Numbered from the stretch's first letter, positions 35,018 through 46,692 are shown. The stretch: DNA of 64,000 nt from Orientallactaga sibirica (GCA_036365145.1 JAEOAD010000004.1:51549001-51613000); one strand, 5' to 3'. Made by a program: numbers and translations. The notes: generated by a model not told the origin, from the letters alone.

Positions 35018-35233
35018 TTTTTTATATTTTATTTGTTTATTTACCTGAGAGAGAGAAAGAAGAGGAGGAGAGAGAGAGAGAAAGGACACACCAGGGCCTC
35101 TAGCCACTGCAAACAAACTCCAGATACATGCACCACCTAGTGCATCTGACTTTATGTGGGTCCTGGGGAACTGAACCTGGGTCCTTGGGGTTTGCAGGCA
35201 AGCACCTTAACTGCTAAGCTATCACTCCATACC
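35018..35233 (-). mobile_element. DIP-like B2-type SINE
   Basis: GA-rich stretch, CACCAGGGCCTCTAGCCACT, GGGTCCTGGGGAACTGAACC. With the plus copy to its left it forms an inverted pair separated by a CT-rich spacer. Confidence 0.9.
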
Positions 35234-35254
35234 CACCCTCCCTTTCTTTCACTT

Positions 35255-35370
35255 GCAATCCAGAATCTTACTATGTAGTCCAGACTGGCCTCAACTCACA
35301 CTACACAGCCCAGGCTGGCCTTGTCCTCACGGTCCTCCTGCCCAGCTTTCAGGTACACACCATAGTGTCT
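35255..35370 (-). mobile_element. B1-like fragment
   Basis: CTTACTATGTAGTCCAGACT and GCCCAGGCTGGCCTTGTCC repeat the B1 3' motif twice; diverged. Confidence 0.5.
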
Positions 35371-35719
35371 GTTTTCTTTGAATCAGAACATTAAAAACTT
35401 CTTTGATGGGTTCTATATATGTGCGTGTGATTGTCTAAATTACTTCATTTTCTTTCTCTTGGTAAAATGCACAGAAATATTATGCTCAGAGGCATTTTAT
35501 CATACAGCTGTAAAAAGTAACTATTACTTGGTGTTTTCCCATTACCTTTGCAGAGGAAATAGGTGAAAAGCACTCTACATCCAGGTGGCTTTGTAGAATT
35601 TAAATGAGAATTCTTTGGGATTTCTTTATGCTATCCATCATGTTCTATGTGTATTCCCCACTTAGGTAATAAATTGTTTTATATAAGACTAAATAAATCA
35701 TAATGTGTTGCTGAGGGGT

Positions 35720-35850
35720 GCATGACACAGACTCTTGCTACAAATGAACAGCCTCTGGCCTTATATGGATAGGTGGGGAATTGAGCCCAGGCCAGCAGGC
35801 TTTGTAAGCAAGGACCTTTAACCAGTGAGCAACCTCTCCATCTCCCTCCC
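35720..35850 (-). mobile_element. DIP-like B2-type SINE, partial
   Basis: ACTCTTGCTACAAATGAACA, GGGGAATTGAGCCCAGGCCA and AACCTCTCCATCTCC: body and head only. Confidence 0.7.
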
Positions 35851-36165
35851 AGATTTCTTAAACCATACAATATTTCACTAAATGTTCCATTGCATATGTT
35901 AGAACCATGCACTCACTTGGAAAATATATCCCCGTTTTACTGTTCTGAAGGGCTAGCCATTGTTACTCTTGAATGATCCAAAGATTTCTTTAAAGAATTC
36001 CACTATGCAAGACTAGCCTTTGCCAGCTGATGCCCAATAATGGAATTGTAGTTATACAGAAAAACTAGAAAGAATAACTAGTCATGCACAAGAGTGATGA
36101 TGCCTACAAAAGTCATTAATCGCCTTGTGAATTATCTTTGTTCTTTCTGTTCTTCTTCTAAACAG
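35851..36165. other. Unique sequence, no gene seen
   Basis: Precedes the plus-strand acceptor at 36165; no repeat recognised. Confidence 0.5.
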
Positions 36166-36348
36166 GAAAGAATGAGTGCAATGACAACTACCCTGCACAC
36201 AATGGTTTACTAGGCTCCGAATTTTCTAGAGAAGGATGCTGTCTACATGTCACCCGCCTGCACAATCTTGTCTAGGGAGATATCTGACTTGTACAGGATA
36301 AAAACAATGCTTTTCTGGTCCAAAGGTACAGAGAGAGTACGTAGTATG
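36166..36348 (+). other. Possible plus-strand exon or conserved element
   Basis: A long pyrimidine tract ending CTTCTTCTAAACAG is an excellent acceptor in front of 36166. Two donors follow: CAAAG|GTACAG (end 36325) and ATG|GTATGT (end 36348). The best frame is open for only 35 codons before TAG, so if it is an exon it is more likely non-coding or 3' terminal. CpGs are retained across 36.16-36.55 kb and no SINE is present. It may equally be a conserved non-coding element. Confidence 0.25.
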
Positions 36349-36924
36349 GTATGTCTGCCTGGCTGCAAAGCTCATCATGCAGTCCATGCTGGGCAGTCCC
36401 ACATTGCCTGCAAAACTGAAAGGACGTCAGCGTCATGTTGCTCCACTAGATGAAAGGATGCACTCTAAAACGGACGTGCTGCCTGCTCAGGTTACCAATC
36501 TAAGCTTACATATGCTACCGTTCAGCGAAGCATATAGATGAATATCACATGATCAGCCTATTGGCACTGGCAAGTCTTCTTGTCTTCAAACTCTGTCAAC
36601 AGGGGATGGTTTTAGGTGGGCAGGGGAGGCGGGTTGGCAAGGTCAGCTCTGTCTGGCTGTGGTAATATTTATACCACTCCCATATTTATCTGCTCACCTT
36701 TACCTGAAGGCACATTAAGGTCCATTAAAATGGGCATACTAATTTTCAGTATTAAAACACTTCTACTTGGCTTCGTTGTAGCTAGCCCAGCATTGTGACT
36801 TGCTGGGCAATTTGCTTGAGAATTATTCACAGAAGAGTTGGGAGAAAGGAGAAGAAAAGGGTTGCTGAACAATGTGTGGATTTATTTTTGTTTGATTGTT
36901 TTTGCTTTTGTTTATTTAATTTCT
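36349..36924. other. Unique sequence with retained CpGs
   Basis: Two CGTCA half-sites sit together in ACGTCAGCGTCA (36424-36435), as in CREB-type elements. No repeat recognised. Confidence 0.45.
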
Positions 36925-37005
36925 TTTGTAGTGTTTGGGTCAAACCCAGGGCTTCCTTCACGCTAAGAAAGTGCTCTACCATTTTGCTAAATCCACAACC
37001 ATCAT
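36925..37005 (-). mobile_element. ID-like SINE
   Basis: GTTTGGGTCAAACCCAGGGC and AAAGTGCTCTACCATTTTGC: reverse complement of an ID head. Confidence 0.6.
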
Positions 37006-38228
37006 TTTAACTTGAATCACAGGTTAGTGGACATCTTTAGCTTAAGATGTCATTGATGTATGGCATATGTGTAATACATCTAAGAGACTACTTAAATATT
37101 ATAGCACTGTTTTTCTTATATCAAGATTAGCACTTCCATGTTAATATAATTAGTTAAATTAACTAATAATTAATCCATTAATTTTCACTATATGACATAT
37201 AGATCAGAAATATAACAGTCATTCTTCAGTATTGCAGGTTAATTACAAGACACTGTCCCCGTGCTAAAGTCCACAAAGTCCATGAAAACAGCATAGTGCT
37301 TGAATGTAGCATGTGTACATTAGACCTAACAGATAACACTTCACACAAAGTAAATGCCAAATTAATCATCATCATACTAATTGTTTGAGAAGCAAAAATA
37401 AGGGAAAAGTCTATACATGTCAGTATGAAAGTTATTTTGCCCCAAATATTTTCTACCTGTGTTTGGTGGAATCCATGGACACAATACCAAATATGGAGGG
37501 CTGTCTGTGGCATCACATTGAAACAAAGTGTAAAAAGGAGTGGATACACATAAAACCCTTATTATCACAGGAAAGCAGAAATGGAATTTGCACAATAAAA
37601 ATCTGCAATATTAAAATTGCCCTGGCTGTGTGACATTCACATGACAGGGATGTTGTCACTTTGTGAAGCATGAGTAGAGAAATGCATGAAAGGAAAGGAC
37701 TGTCTTAGAATGTAGAAGCGTCTGTCATTGGAGAGCTGGAAGGGGCTAGATGACTGTTGGAAGAGATTATTCACCTCACTATGGAGTCACCAACAGGTGG
37801 AGCATGTACACACATCAGGCATTGTGTTAGACATTGATGCTTTCAACCAACTCGCTGCTGCCAACAATTATAATTTAGATAATCTATAAAATTGATAATC
37901 CTGATACCTGAGTAAGTACATTTGCGTAAGCCACAGAGAAGTCAAAGAACCGGCTCCAATGATCACTCCATGAAACACAGCCAGCAGCCCATGGCAGGAA
38001 GGGGCATTGCTCTCAGGAGCCTCTCCCATACATTCTGTGAAAAACCTCTTAAGGCAGATCACAATGCTGTGTCCAAGCTTTTTCCCATCTTCCACCCAGC
38101 CCACATGACTTCAGTAGGCTCCATGGGAGTGTCTCTTGGGGGCCTAACTCATGATTTGGAAAGCACAGTGGGTAAATGCTAAAATTTCAAGTATGAGTTT
38201 GATGAGCTACAGTAAGAAAAATTTTGAA
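37006..38228. other. Unique sequence with a MIR-like stretch at 37.81-37.99 kb
   Basis: CATCAGGCATTGTGTTAGAC followed by AGCCACAGAGAAGTCAAAGA reads in MIR order. The rest is AT-rich and unassigned. Confidence 0.45.
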
Positions 38229-38230
38229 TA

Positions 38231-38435
38231 AGGGGTTAGAGAGATGGCTCAGCAGTTAAAGGTACTTCTTGCAAAGCCTGATGGCCAAGGTTTGATTCCC
38301 CAGTACCCACATAAAGCCAGATGCACAAAATGGCACATACCTCCAGAGTGCATTTGCCCTGGCAAACCCATACTATCTTTCTATCTAACTTTTCTCTCTG
38401 GCTCTCTCTATATATCAAAAATAAAAATATTTTTA
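38231..38435 (+). mobile_element. DIP-like B2-type SINE
   Basis: GGGGTTAGAGAGATGGCTCA, GATTCCCCAGTACCCACATA, CT-rich end and AAAAATAAAAATA tail. Confidence 0.9.
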
Positions 38436-38489
38436 AAAAGAAAAGGGTTTCTTTAATTAAACAAAACAATATTTTAATGAGTTTGGAAT

Positions 38490-38697
38490 TATTATTATTA
38501 TTTTATTTATTTATTTATTTATTATTTTTATTTTATTTATTTTTTTATTTTTTGTTTTTCAAGGTAGGGTTTCACTCTAGCTCAGGCTAATCTGGAAATC
38601 ACCATGTAGTCTCAGGGCAGCCTCAAACGCACAGCAATCCTCCTACCTCTGCCTCCCTAGAGCTGGGATTAAAGGTGTGCGCCACCACACACAGCTT
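38490..38697 (-). mobile_element. B1-type SINE with expanded T/A tail
   Basis: (ATT)n and (ATTT)n of about 70 bp, AAGGTAGGGTTTCACTCTAG, GTGCGCCACCACACACAGCT. Confidence 0.95.
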
Positions 38698-39740
38698 GGA
38701 AAAAAAAATTTAAAAACATTCTTGCCCGAATCTTTCTGCTTTATTGTGCTGACCCCATCACAGCCAGGGTTAGCTGTGAACTAATGATGTCAGAGAGCCT
38801 AAGCTCAACTCAAGGAATTAAAAACAAATGAAAATCTTTGTCAATACATTCAAAAGTCCTGCTTAAAAAATGTTTGCTTCATCTATTCAATGTATCATGA
38901 TAGACCCAAAGAATGACAGCAACCAGCTGTTTTAATGCTTACTAGAAAACATAAAGAAAATACAATTTTGGCCATGTCCAGGTCAAAGTGAGTACCTCAA
39001 AAACAAAAACAAAAAAAAAAAAAAAAACAAAAAGAAAAGAAAAGACACTGAAAACTGAATGTACAAATGTCCTTAAAGTTACAACAGTCAGGGAGACACT
39101 GACTGAATGTCAACCCCACTGGACTCGCTGGGAACCAAAAACAGTTCTAAGTAAGGAACTACACACAACTACAATTCCCAGGCTATTATGAATTTGAGAC
39201 CATCTGATGACCACAGCATGCCTTTATCTCAATGCATCCAACATCCAATATAATCACATAGCTTTTGATTGTTGCAACTTCACATAAGCAAATGGTCAGT
39301 CCATCTACACACACTTACACAAACAAAAAACCACTGTGCCTTAGTTTCTTTACAGGTAAAATAAGGATTACAGGTTTACCTGCAGGCCTTTGTCCCATGC
39401 TGGGTGGTGCATGGACTAACATTAATCTTGCAGGTAACCCAGTTCTGATTGGGCTCATGGCTTACTGGTTGAACCAAGTATGGTATGAAATGGACCTCAC
39501 ACAGTGCCTGTCCCACACAGTGCAAAAGCTTTCCTCCTCCCAGGGACATCACACCTGCAGGTGTACAGCAGGTATTCAATAAATGTTCATTGCCTGTTTG
39601 CTGAATACATCATCTCACCAAGTCATTTTTTTTAACCCTCTCTGTCTCTCTCTCCAAAAATAAAAAATAATAAAAAATTTTAAAGTTCTGATTATTTTAA
39701 GGAAGGTCTTGTAGTAAATATGGATAAAAATATTTGTTGG
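38698..39740. other. Mostly unique; B1 tail and MIR-like pieces
   Basis: 38977-39045 reads CCAGGTCAAAGTGAGTACCTC plus poly-A, a B1 3' end. 39.33-39.60 kb has CTTAGTTTCTTTACAGGTAA and CAGGTATTCAATAAATGTTC, MIR-type phrases. Confidence 0.45.
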
Positions 39741-39744
39741 GTTT

Positions 39745-39918
39745 TTCTGTTTGTTTGTTTTGTTTGTTTGATTGTTTGTTTGAGGTAGGGCCTCACTCTA
39801 GCTCAGGTTGACCTGGAATTCATTTTGTAGCCGTAGGCTGGCCTCAAACTCACAGTGCTCCTCCAAGATCTGCCTCCTGAGTGCTGGGATTAAAGGCACG
39901 AGCCACCACGCCCAGCCA
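39745..39918 (-). mobile_element. B1-type SINE
   Basis: (TTTG)n tail, GAGGTAGGGCCTCACTCTAG, AGTGCTGGGATTAAAGGC, CCACCACGCCCAGCC. Confidence 0.95.
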
Positions 39919-42062
39919 ATTTGTGTCATTTTTAACTACTGAACACATGAATCAGAAATATGTTGAATGAATTATGCTTTGTTCTTGTTTTGGAATAGTA
40001 TATGTTAAACTTGATGCATCTACACTGCAAGGGCTCTAAAGAAATGCATCACAGGTCCACTACCTACCTTTTTCACATGATAAGACAAAAACCCGACATG
40101 AAGTTGGTCTCACGTCAGTGGCTTCCTTGCCAATGAATGATGCTTAGAATAAGCATGAGAACTTACCAAGCTCATCATACCTTGAATTAAATACTTGAGT
40201 CTGAACTAACAGAGCTTGTACAGTCAATAATTTTTAGATCCAACTATTCAGTCTACTATAGTAATTTAAACCTAAGCAATGGACTGAGAAGTCAAAGGAT
40301 CTGGCCAATTGATTGCAACTGGTGGAGTAACCCAATATGACCATTAGCTTGATAATAAAATCCATGCCTTGCTCCATGATTTAGAAAAGTGTAATTGAAA
40401 AATAATAATACTGCTTATGCCAATCCCTTTTCCATTACTGCATAAGCCCTAGATTAAAATAGTAGGTACTAAATGTATATAGTCAAAAATAACATCTAAT
40501 CCATACTATTTTTGAGTTATGGTACCCTGTAGTACAGATATTAATGTTAATGTGATTTTTCATTTCCCTGGATTACTTTAAGTGCATACCATAATTTGAA
40601 TCTGGTGAAATCAGACCTAAGCTTCCTTACCCAGGCCTTTTATTTAAATCCCAGTCCTCCAGTCCCAGCATTGTGGGGTCATTGGCCAAACTTGAGTATT
40701 TTCATTATAGACGTGAAGTTGCCTACCTATGATATGGAGGAAAATATTAAATATTTCACATTCCTTAGTACATTTTGTGAGACTTGAGAGGCTTGCGCAA
40801 AAAATCACCTGCAATTCTAGATGGCTATGTTTAGAGAATAAAATAACATGAGACATTATAGATATTACTAATAAAGTATATTTTCAAATTATTTAAAGTT
40901 GAGAAAAAGCTGCAAGGCACAGGCCTGAAATAACCTGATACAAAGTTGTATGTACAGGTCACATAACTATGCACTAGTCCTTGTGGGTGGTTGCTGATAA
41001 AGCTCAAAGTCTTGTCCTTAAAGCAAGTGAACATTTTCCACTATCTGATGTCCTTTTGCAAAGCAGAGTAATGACATATGAAGTTAATTTAACTGAACAC
41101 AATCCACTGTCTGACAACATACTGACCATTAAACACATAGTTGAAGAGTGTACACCGTACTTGCTACAGTGCCATCACAATCTAAGAGACTAAGATTAAT
41201 GTTACAAAAATAAAGTATTACTTGGCAAAGTTAATTTTAAAAAGGGGTAGAGAGAATAGAATTGGGAATCTTCTTGAATCATAATAATAACAGCAATGCT
41301 CTAACAGCTTTATAATGATTTCCCAACAAATACTGAGAAAATAAAATGGTGTATGGGATGACAATCCTATCTGCAAGGCACACATATTGAAGATATTTTA
41401 ATTTAAGAAGTTGCCTAGAGCAAAATAGGATGATAATTGTGATTCCTTTTTCTTATAAAGTCACTTAAAATGAATGCTTTATTTCAAATGAAGAACATTT
41501 TGCAAAAGGTATATATGTGTACAGATAACAACACATATATATAATTACCTTACTACTAAAACAAATATTTTTAATGTATTAGAATGTGGAGTTTTTATTT
41601 ATTGGACAGATTATCAAAGCAAGGAAATGACTGAACTATGAAGTATGGTCAGAACACGAAGTTAAAATTGATTCTTGTCTACTATGCCAAAATATGCTTT
41701 TAGTTCTCCTCACTACCCACACCCTGCACATACCTCTCAAGCTTCTCTTTTTATGGTTAAAGTTACCAATACTTACAATATTTTTACATTTGTTGGCTTC
41801 TTCAGCATAGTATTAGACATAGTAAGTATAGGGAGAAAAAGGGAGCTAAGCATTGTGCAGACAAAACAACACAGTTTTCGTCAATACAAGCCTACCTACA
41901 TTTCAGTCATAAAACCGTTGCAGCAAAGGAAAGCAAATGGTCTTGCCTGGCCATCTCTCACTGAGCAGCCCTCCATGGTTTTCATTTGCCTCATTTCATC
42001 CTTCACTTGGACAGGAACTATTTTCTTTTATGCTTTTTCCTCTCTCTTGACCCCAGTACACG

Positions 42063-42115
<53 letters not shown>

Positions 42116-44099
42116 TTCCTGTACACTGCAGTAGAAGCTACCACAGTTGTCTCATTTTTATAAAACTTGCAGACGTCTGCCAGTGCCTGGTAGGAAATGC
42201 TGATGGAGAAAGGGCTTATCTACTTTTCATCCAAAATATGTGAACCATTAAGGAAATTATCACAAGCAGCAACAATATACTCTGCTTTGATTCAGAACCT
42301 TTCCCTCAGTGATTATTAAAAGGACGATATTTTTAGCTAAAGAAAGCAAAATGCATCTGCAGCAGCTGGTTGCCAAGGAAACAGAATAATTTAAAACCAT
42401 GTGGAACTCTGCTCTCTAATTTTCATCAATCCCCTTTCATTCCTAGAGGTAGTTTTGTTCAGAATTTATAATTTCTAAAATAAGGTAGGAGCATTGATTT
42501 ATTATCTGTAGCACATTTCAATACATGAATATTTGGTCTTATATAGTACCTTAAATAACTTTCTGGGAGGGGTTGGATTAATTTCAACCATTACTTTGAA
42601 AAAAGCAGAATCAAAAAAAAAATCAACAATTAGAGTCAGAGAAAAAATTCAGCATTATATCATGATACTTGAGATTCAGAACTGATTCAAAATAAACACA
42701 AAATATTTTCTTAGGTCAAGACAACACCTAAATTTATGAAGATATTGGCTATATTTAGGAAGTTCAAAGTATTTCATTCATTTAAATAATCTTTTCCAAT
42801 ATTCAGTATTTTTTCTTCCCCATTCAATTTCTTAAGAACTGCTAGGTTCATACCTCAAAGAGAAAGCTAACTGCTAACAAAACCAAAAACAAGACCAAAA
42901 TTTTCCTTAGAAAGTATATAGTCATTCCTATTAGCTTGTAATTCATTCAAAGGTATGAAATATATATATGGATAAATTATTTACATCATCATTAGGCTTT
43001 CATTTTATAATAATTGACAGGTATGAATTGGACACCAATGTGCCCAAGTCTATAATAATATTCCTTAAAAGCTCAATTTTAATGGGGTCCCCTACCCCTT
43101 AAATAATCTATACTCATGAAGTAAAGTAAGTACTGGATTTAGTGACAATGAATAAAATTTTTTTCATGTCTTTATTATTATGTCATTTATTCTCACATTT
43201 TAAAACTATCCCTGGTTTCTCTAAGGCAAAATAAAATACATCTAGGAAGCAAAAAAGTTCAAGATTAAGAACTATTGCCTTGGGGATATTACCAGCAACA
43301 TGTGATGGAATTTTATTTGCTGCATCTGATTGATAAATGAGGCTGCCAATGGAACTTGTCTGCTGAGATCTTTTTTTCACAGCAATGTTTAATCCTTCAC
43401 AATTAGATTTCCTCACTTTTAAAACGAAAATAGTCCCATGCATGTCGATAAGTATAGATGGTTACTAAATTATCACGCCAGTTTAGCATTTACAGATTAG
43501 GAGAAAGCGACTAAAATCATGAGATTTATCACGAGGAGTAAGTTTATAAAAGGGTTTCCATGAACATCATTCATTCTAACCCAGGACTAAAAACACAACA
43601 TGCAGAAATAATAATAATGATGATGATTTAGAAAAGCCATTGACCTAACTGTAAATACAGGAAGATCTCACACTGTATTTTGTGTTTTATTTTCAAAGAA
43701 GGCACCATTTTCTCAGGACCTGTGGAATTTACTAAGCTTCTCTCACTCTTCCTTTGATTCCCACTAACACAAGCCTTGATCAAACACAAAAAGACACACA
43801 ATGACTCATTTCATCTATTAATCTGGCTCAATAACATTTGCTTCTAAAGTTATCCAGGACAAGACATGCCTCTGGTGTTTCTGTGTGTGTTTGTGTTTAG
43901 ATCAGCTAAGGGTTTTGCACAGCACGAACTGCTCCTTGCAAGGAGTCCCCAAGTAAAGAAAGGGACATAGTTTCGGGAAATGTCTTCGGAATAACTCTCA
44001 TAGAATTGTTTCGATCGGAATTGAGAAGCATTCCTTTCTACAGAGACAGCGGGGGGGAAAAAAGCAAGAATTTTCTTTCTTTTCATTTTTTGCGCTTAC
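39919..44099. other. SINE-free AT-rich block downstream of the candidate promoter
   Basis: About 4.2 kb without a B1 or DIP-like SINE, in a window that otherwise averages more than one per kb. It would be the first part of intron 1 of the candidate minus-strand gene. The 162-codon frame at 41.68-42.16 kb contains a (CA)n-coded run and is not protein-like. Confidence 0.55.
42065..42113. repeat. (CA)n microsatellite
   Basis: About 24 uninterrupted CA units; likely polymorphic. Confidence 0.97.
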
Positions 44100-44167
44100 C
44101 TGGGAATACGGCTGTGCACTTCGGCTCGGTCAGAAAGCTGCACTGAGGCTCCTCCGCCCCCGCTCAT
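44100..44167 (-). CDS. Candidate first coding exon of an unrecognised minus-strand gene
   Basis: Seen: on the minus strand an ATG (first base 44167) opens a frame of 22 codons plus two bases, starting MSGGGGASVQ and ending HSRIP, that runs into CAG|GTAAGC, a near-perfect splice donor (last exon base 44100). The in-frame triplet two codons upstream is TGA, so this ATG is the first possible start in its frame. The segment has a GC box and a CCAAT box immediately upstream and several CpGs, unlike the AT-rich surroundings. The start context (TGGATGA) is not strong. Inferred: a 5' exon with a short coding part. It can be joined in frame to the exon candidate near 26.3 kb only if the downstream of two tandem acceptor AGs there is used. 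I do not recognise the protein; no signal peptide or domain is visible. It could also be wholly 5' UTR. Confidence 0.4.
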
Positions 44168-44171
44168 CCAT
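44130..44171 (-). other. Short upstream ORF overlapping the candidate start
   Basis: An ATG four bases upstream of the candidate start opens a 13-codon frame ending in TGA inside the exon, in a different frame. If the transcript begins upstream, scanning ribosomes would meet this ATG first, which could lower initiation at the main ATG. Only the sequence arrangement is seen; use is unknown. Confidence 0.35.
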
Positions 44172-44700
44172 CAGGCCACAGCCAGCCAATGACAAAAGCC
44201 AGATCCCGGCTTTCTCTGCTCCCGCTTCCTGCTGCTTCCAGTCCTTGCTCCCTCCCACCCCCATTCTTCTGAGGACAAATCCCTGCAACCGTGGGGGGAA
44301 GGCAGCGGAAAAAGAAATATGGAGAGGAGAACAGACAAGAAAGATTTCTCACAGCGTAGCTCCAAGCCATCGGAGAGTGTCTTCAGGTCCCCCAGCTGAA
44401 GTGAAGCATCTTGCTTTGCATTTAGGAAATCGGGCTTCATCCATTCCTCGCCCACCATAAATCAAGGCAAAACGCTTAGTAAAGCCTAAGAAAATTGCTT
44501 CTGTTTTCAGCTTCCATTGATTTTCTTTTTGTCAGTGGAAAAATAATGCCTCCTACTTGTACATTTTGAAGTGTAGATGGAGGAGGGAAACGGAATATCA
44601 GTGTAACATTTGCAAAGAGATCCAGTTGAAATGAGTGAAAGAAAATACCAGTGCCTTGCAATGCGGTACACTATTTACAGCCTCCGCTCGAGAATGTTTT
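44152..44700 (-). promoter_or_regulatory. GC-rich promoter-like segment of the candidate minus-strand gene
   Basis: The segment rises in GC and CpG compared with its flanks, most clearly up to about 44.4 kb. It holds a GC box (GGGGGCGGAG on the minus strand, 44161-44152) and a CCAAT box on the plus strand (44186-44190, NF-Y can act in either orientation). No TATA box is obvious at the expected distance. Further upstream are C-rich and CT-rich stretches typical of TATA-less promoters. The start site is unknown; if transcription starts upstream of 44.2 kb, the CCAAT box would lie within the 5' UTR. It is too small to call a classical CpG island by eye. Confidence 0.4.
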
Positions 44701-45371
44701 CATTCCCAGTTTTAGGGCCTGATCGGCAGAAAAAGACAAACACTAACCCTCCTGAGTATTAGAATACTCAGATATTTTAGAATTATGTGGTTTGCATTAC
44801 TCTGGACCCTTAAGTGCCAGCGTCCATCTGAATAATGGAGCTGGTTATATATGGAAGAGGCCACTTAGTGGCCAAGTCTCAAAGTGACTAACTGGACTCT
44901 AATATTACCCTACAACCCAGGGTAAAGTCACGTCGGTTCTGAAGAGGCAGAACATGAATAAAAGGACAGTTGAGGAAAAGAGCAAACTAGAATTGTTTAG
45001 GAAAACAAAGCAAATTCATAGGCAGCTTCAAGAAAGCTAATTTTTAAAAAAGATATAATACAAACCAGGATTCTTTATATTAAAATGATATTAGCTGAGC
45101 ATCCTCTAGGGGAGGTGTCCTTGCAGAGACAGACACCCAGAGGTTTAGCTCAGCCAGTACCTGTCTTGTCCACCAGAGTGGTATATATTGTTGGCTTGAG
45201 ATATGGACAGACTGTGCTCTTCAATGTCCTCAAGCTGTCTTGTGTCCTCACGGGAATAAGACTGAGGGGAGAACAAGGAAAGATGCAGCAAGCATTCTGT
45301 ATGTATAAAAGTAAGGGGTATGAGGGTAACAACTTTGATAGTCCAAGAATAACTATGCAGAGCGGCTTATG
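44701..45371. other. Unique sequence upstream of the candidate promoter
   Basis: No SINE recognised. A 95-codon frame at 45.09-45.37 kb has no other support. Confidence 0.45.
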
Positions 45372-45505
45372 AGCCAGACTTGGTGGCACATGCCTTTAAT
45401 CACTCTGAAGGCTGAGGTAGAAGGATCACCTTGAAATAGAAGCCAGCCTAGGCTAGAGTGAGACTCTGCTTCAAAAAACTACGACTAATAATAATAACAA
45501 CAACT
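45372..45505 (+). mobile_element. B1-type SINE with deletion
   Basis: AGACTTGGTGGCACATGCCT to GAGTGAGACTCTGCTTC; shortened between AATCACTCTGAAGGC and the end; (AAT)n tail. Confidence 0.8.
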
Positions 45506-45534
45506 GAAGGCTTTACTGACTTTAGATAGAGATG

Positions 45535-45632
45535 CAGGGGCAAGGGGAACGGGAGGTGTTAGCACAAAGACAGAGTGCTTGCCCAGTATATATGAGGTCC
45601 CAAGGTTCAACCCCTAGCACTGGAAGAAAAAC
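45535..45632 (+). mobile_element. ID-like SINE
   Basis: AGAGTGCTTGCCCAGTATAT, GGTTCAACCCCTAGCACTGG, A-rich end. Confidence 0.55.
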
Positions 45633-45779
45633 AATTATTTCACTTAATTTGGAAGGTTATCCTGAAGGTTTACATGGCATTATAAAGAATGTTAAATTTA
45701 TCTTTTTCTTTTTACATCCCAAATCTTCTACATATCTTCTTAGTTTGGGAGGAAATGTTTTCAAAAACCATGTGGTCCT

Positions 45780-45926
45780 GCTGAGCCTAGTAGCACATGC
45801 CTTTAATCCCAGCACTCCTGAGGCAGAGATGGGAGGATCATGTGAGTTGGAGGCCAGCCTGGAACTAGAAAGTGAGTTCCAGGTCAGCCTGGGCTAAAGT
45901 GAGACCCTACCTTGGAAAAACAAACA
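45780..45926 (+). mobile_element. B1-type SINE
   Basis: CACATGCCTTTAATCCCAGC to GTGAGACCCTACCTTGG. CATGTGGTCCTG precedes it and AGTGTGGTCCCATT follows, a likely target duplication. Confidence 0.9.
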
Positions 45927-46009
45927 GTGTGGTCCCATTGATGGGTGCTGGAGAAATCCTAACCACAGACAGCATTTCTTCCTGGGGGGAGGGGAGGGTA
46001 GCAGCAGAC

Positions 46010-46145
46010 ATCTGCATCATATCACTGCGGGAAACTTTTTAAATGCAGATCCAGTCTCATGGCAGACAATGAGTCAGCATTCCAAAGGTTTGTGATTGTC
46101 CTGTTTTTCAGCAAGCTGCCCAGGTGATTTTGATGTGGACTATCA
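46010..46145 (+). mobile_element. MER5-like hAT-Charlie DNA transposon remnant
   Basis: AACTTTTTAAATGCAGATCC, then AGCAAGCTGCCCAGGTGATT and TTGATGTGGA match the phrases of MER5-type elements in order. Ancient and non-autonomous. Confidence 0.5.
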
Positions 46146-46297
46146 CATCACTGTAAACAAGGGTTCACCTGTACATGCTCCGTACACACACATGTTCACC
46201 CACTGACGATTCCTTCACTACTGAACGCATGGGTGCCTCTGGGGCATTATCTCCTTTGAAAACTTAGCAACTAAGTCACTACAAAAACAACGAAAGT

Positions 46298-46412
46298 AGC
46301 CTGGCGTGGTGGGTGCCTTTAATCTCGGGAGGCAGAGGTAGGATTATCAAGGCCACCCTTTGTTAAAAGCCTTAGTGAAACTAAGAAAAACAAACAAACA
46401 AACAAACAAAAA
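46298..46412 (+). mobile_element. B1-type SINE with internal deletions
   Basis: AGCCTGGCGTGGTGGGTGCC, CTCGGGAGGCAGAGGTAGG, tail (AAAC)n. Confidence 0.8.
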
Positions 46413-46499
46413 AACCAACGAAAGTGCATTTCCTTTAGGGTTGATATGCAAATGTTACAACATGAACAACTTGATAGTAGAAAGGAACCCAACTAAAAA

Positions 46500-46692
46500 T
46501 GGGCTGGAGAGATGGCTTAGCAGTTAGGGCCTTTGCCTGCAAAGTCAAAGGATCCTGGTTCAATCCTCCAGGACCCACATAAACCAGATGAGCAAGGGGG
46601 CACGTGCATCTGAAATTTGTAGTGGCTAGATGCCCTGGCACCCCCATTCACTCTTTACTTGCCTCTTTCTCTCAAATAAATAAATAAAATGT
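46500..46692 (+). mobile_element. DIP-like B2-type SINE
   Basis: GGGCTGGAGAGATGGCTTAG, GTTCAATCCTCCAGGACCCA, tail (AAAT)n. Confidence 0.9.

Noticed and set aside
41675..42163. 162-codon plus-strand frame
   Set aside because: It includes the (CA)n microsatellite read as His-Thr repeats, has no splice or promoter support, and lies in an AT-rich block without coding-like composition.
43183..43443. 86-codon minus-strand frame near the candidate gene
   Set aside because: I looked for flanking splice sites; only a weak GTAATA donor and no convincing acceptor were found.
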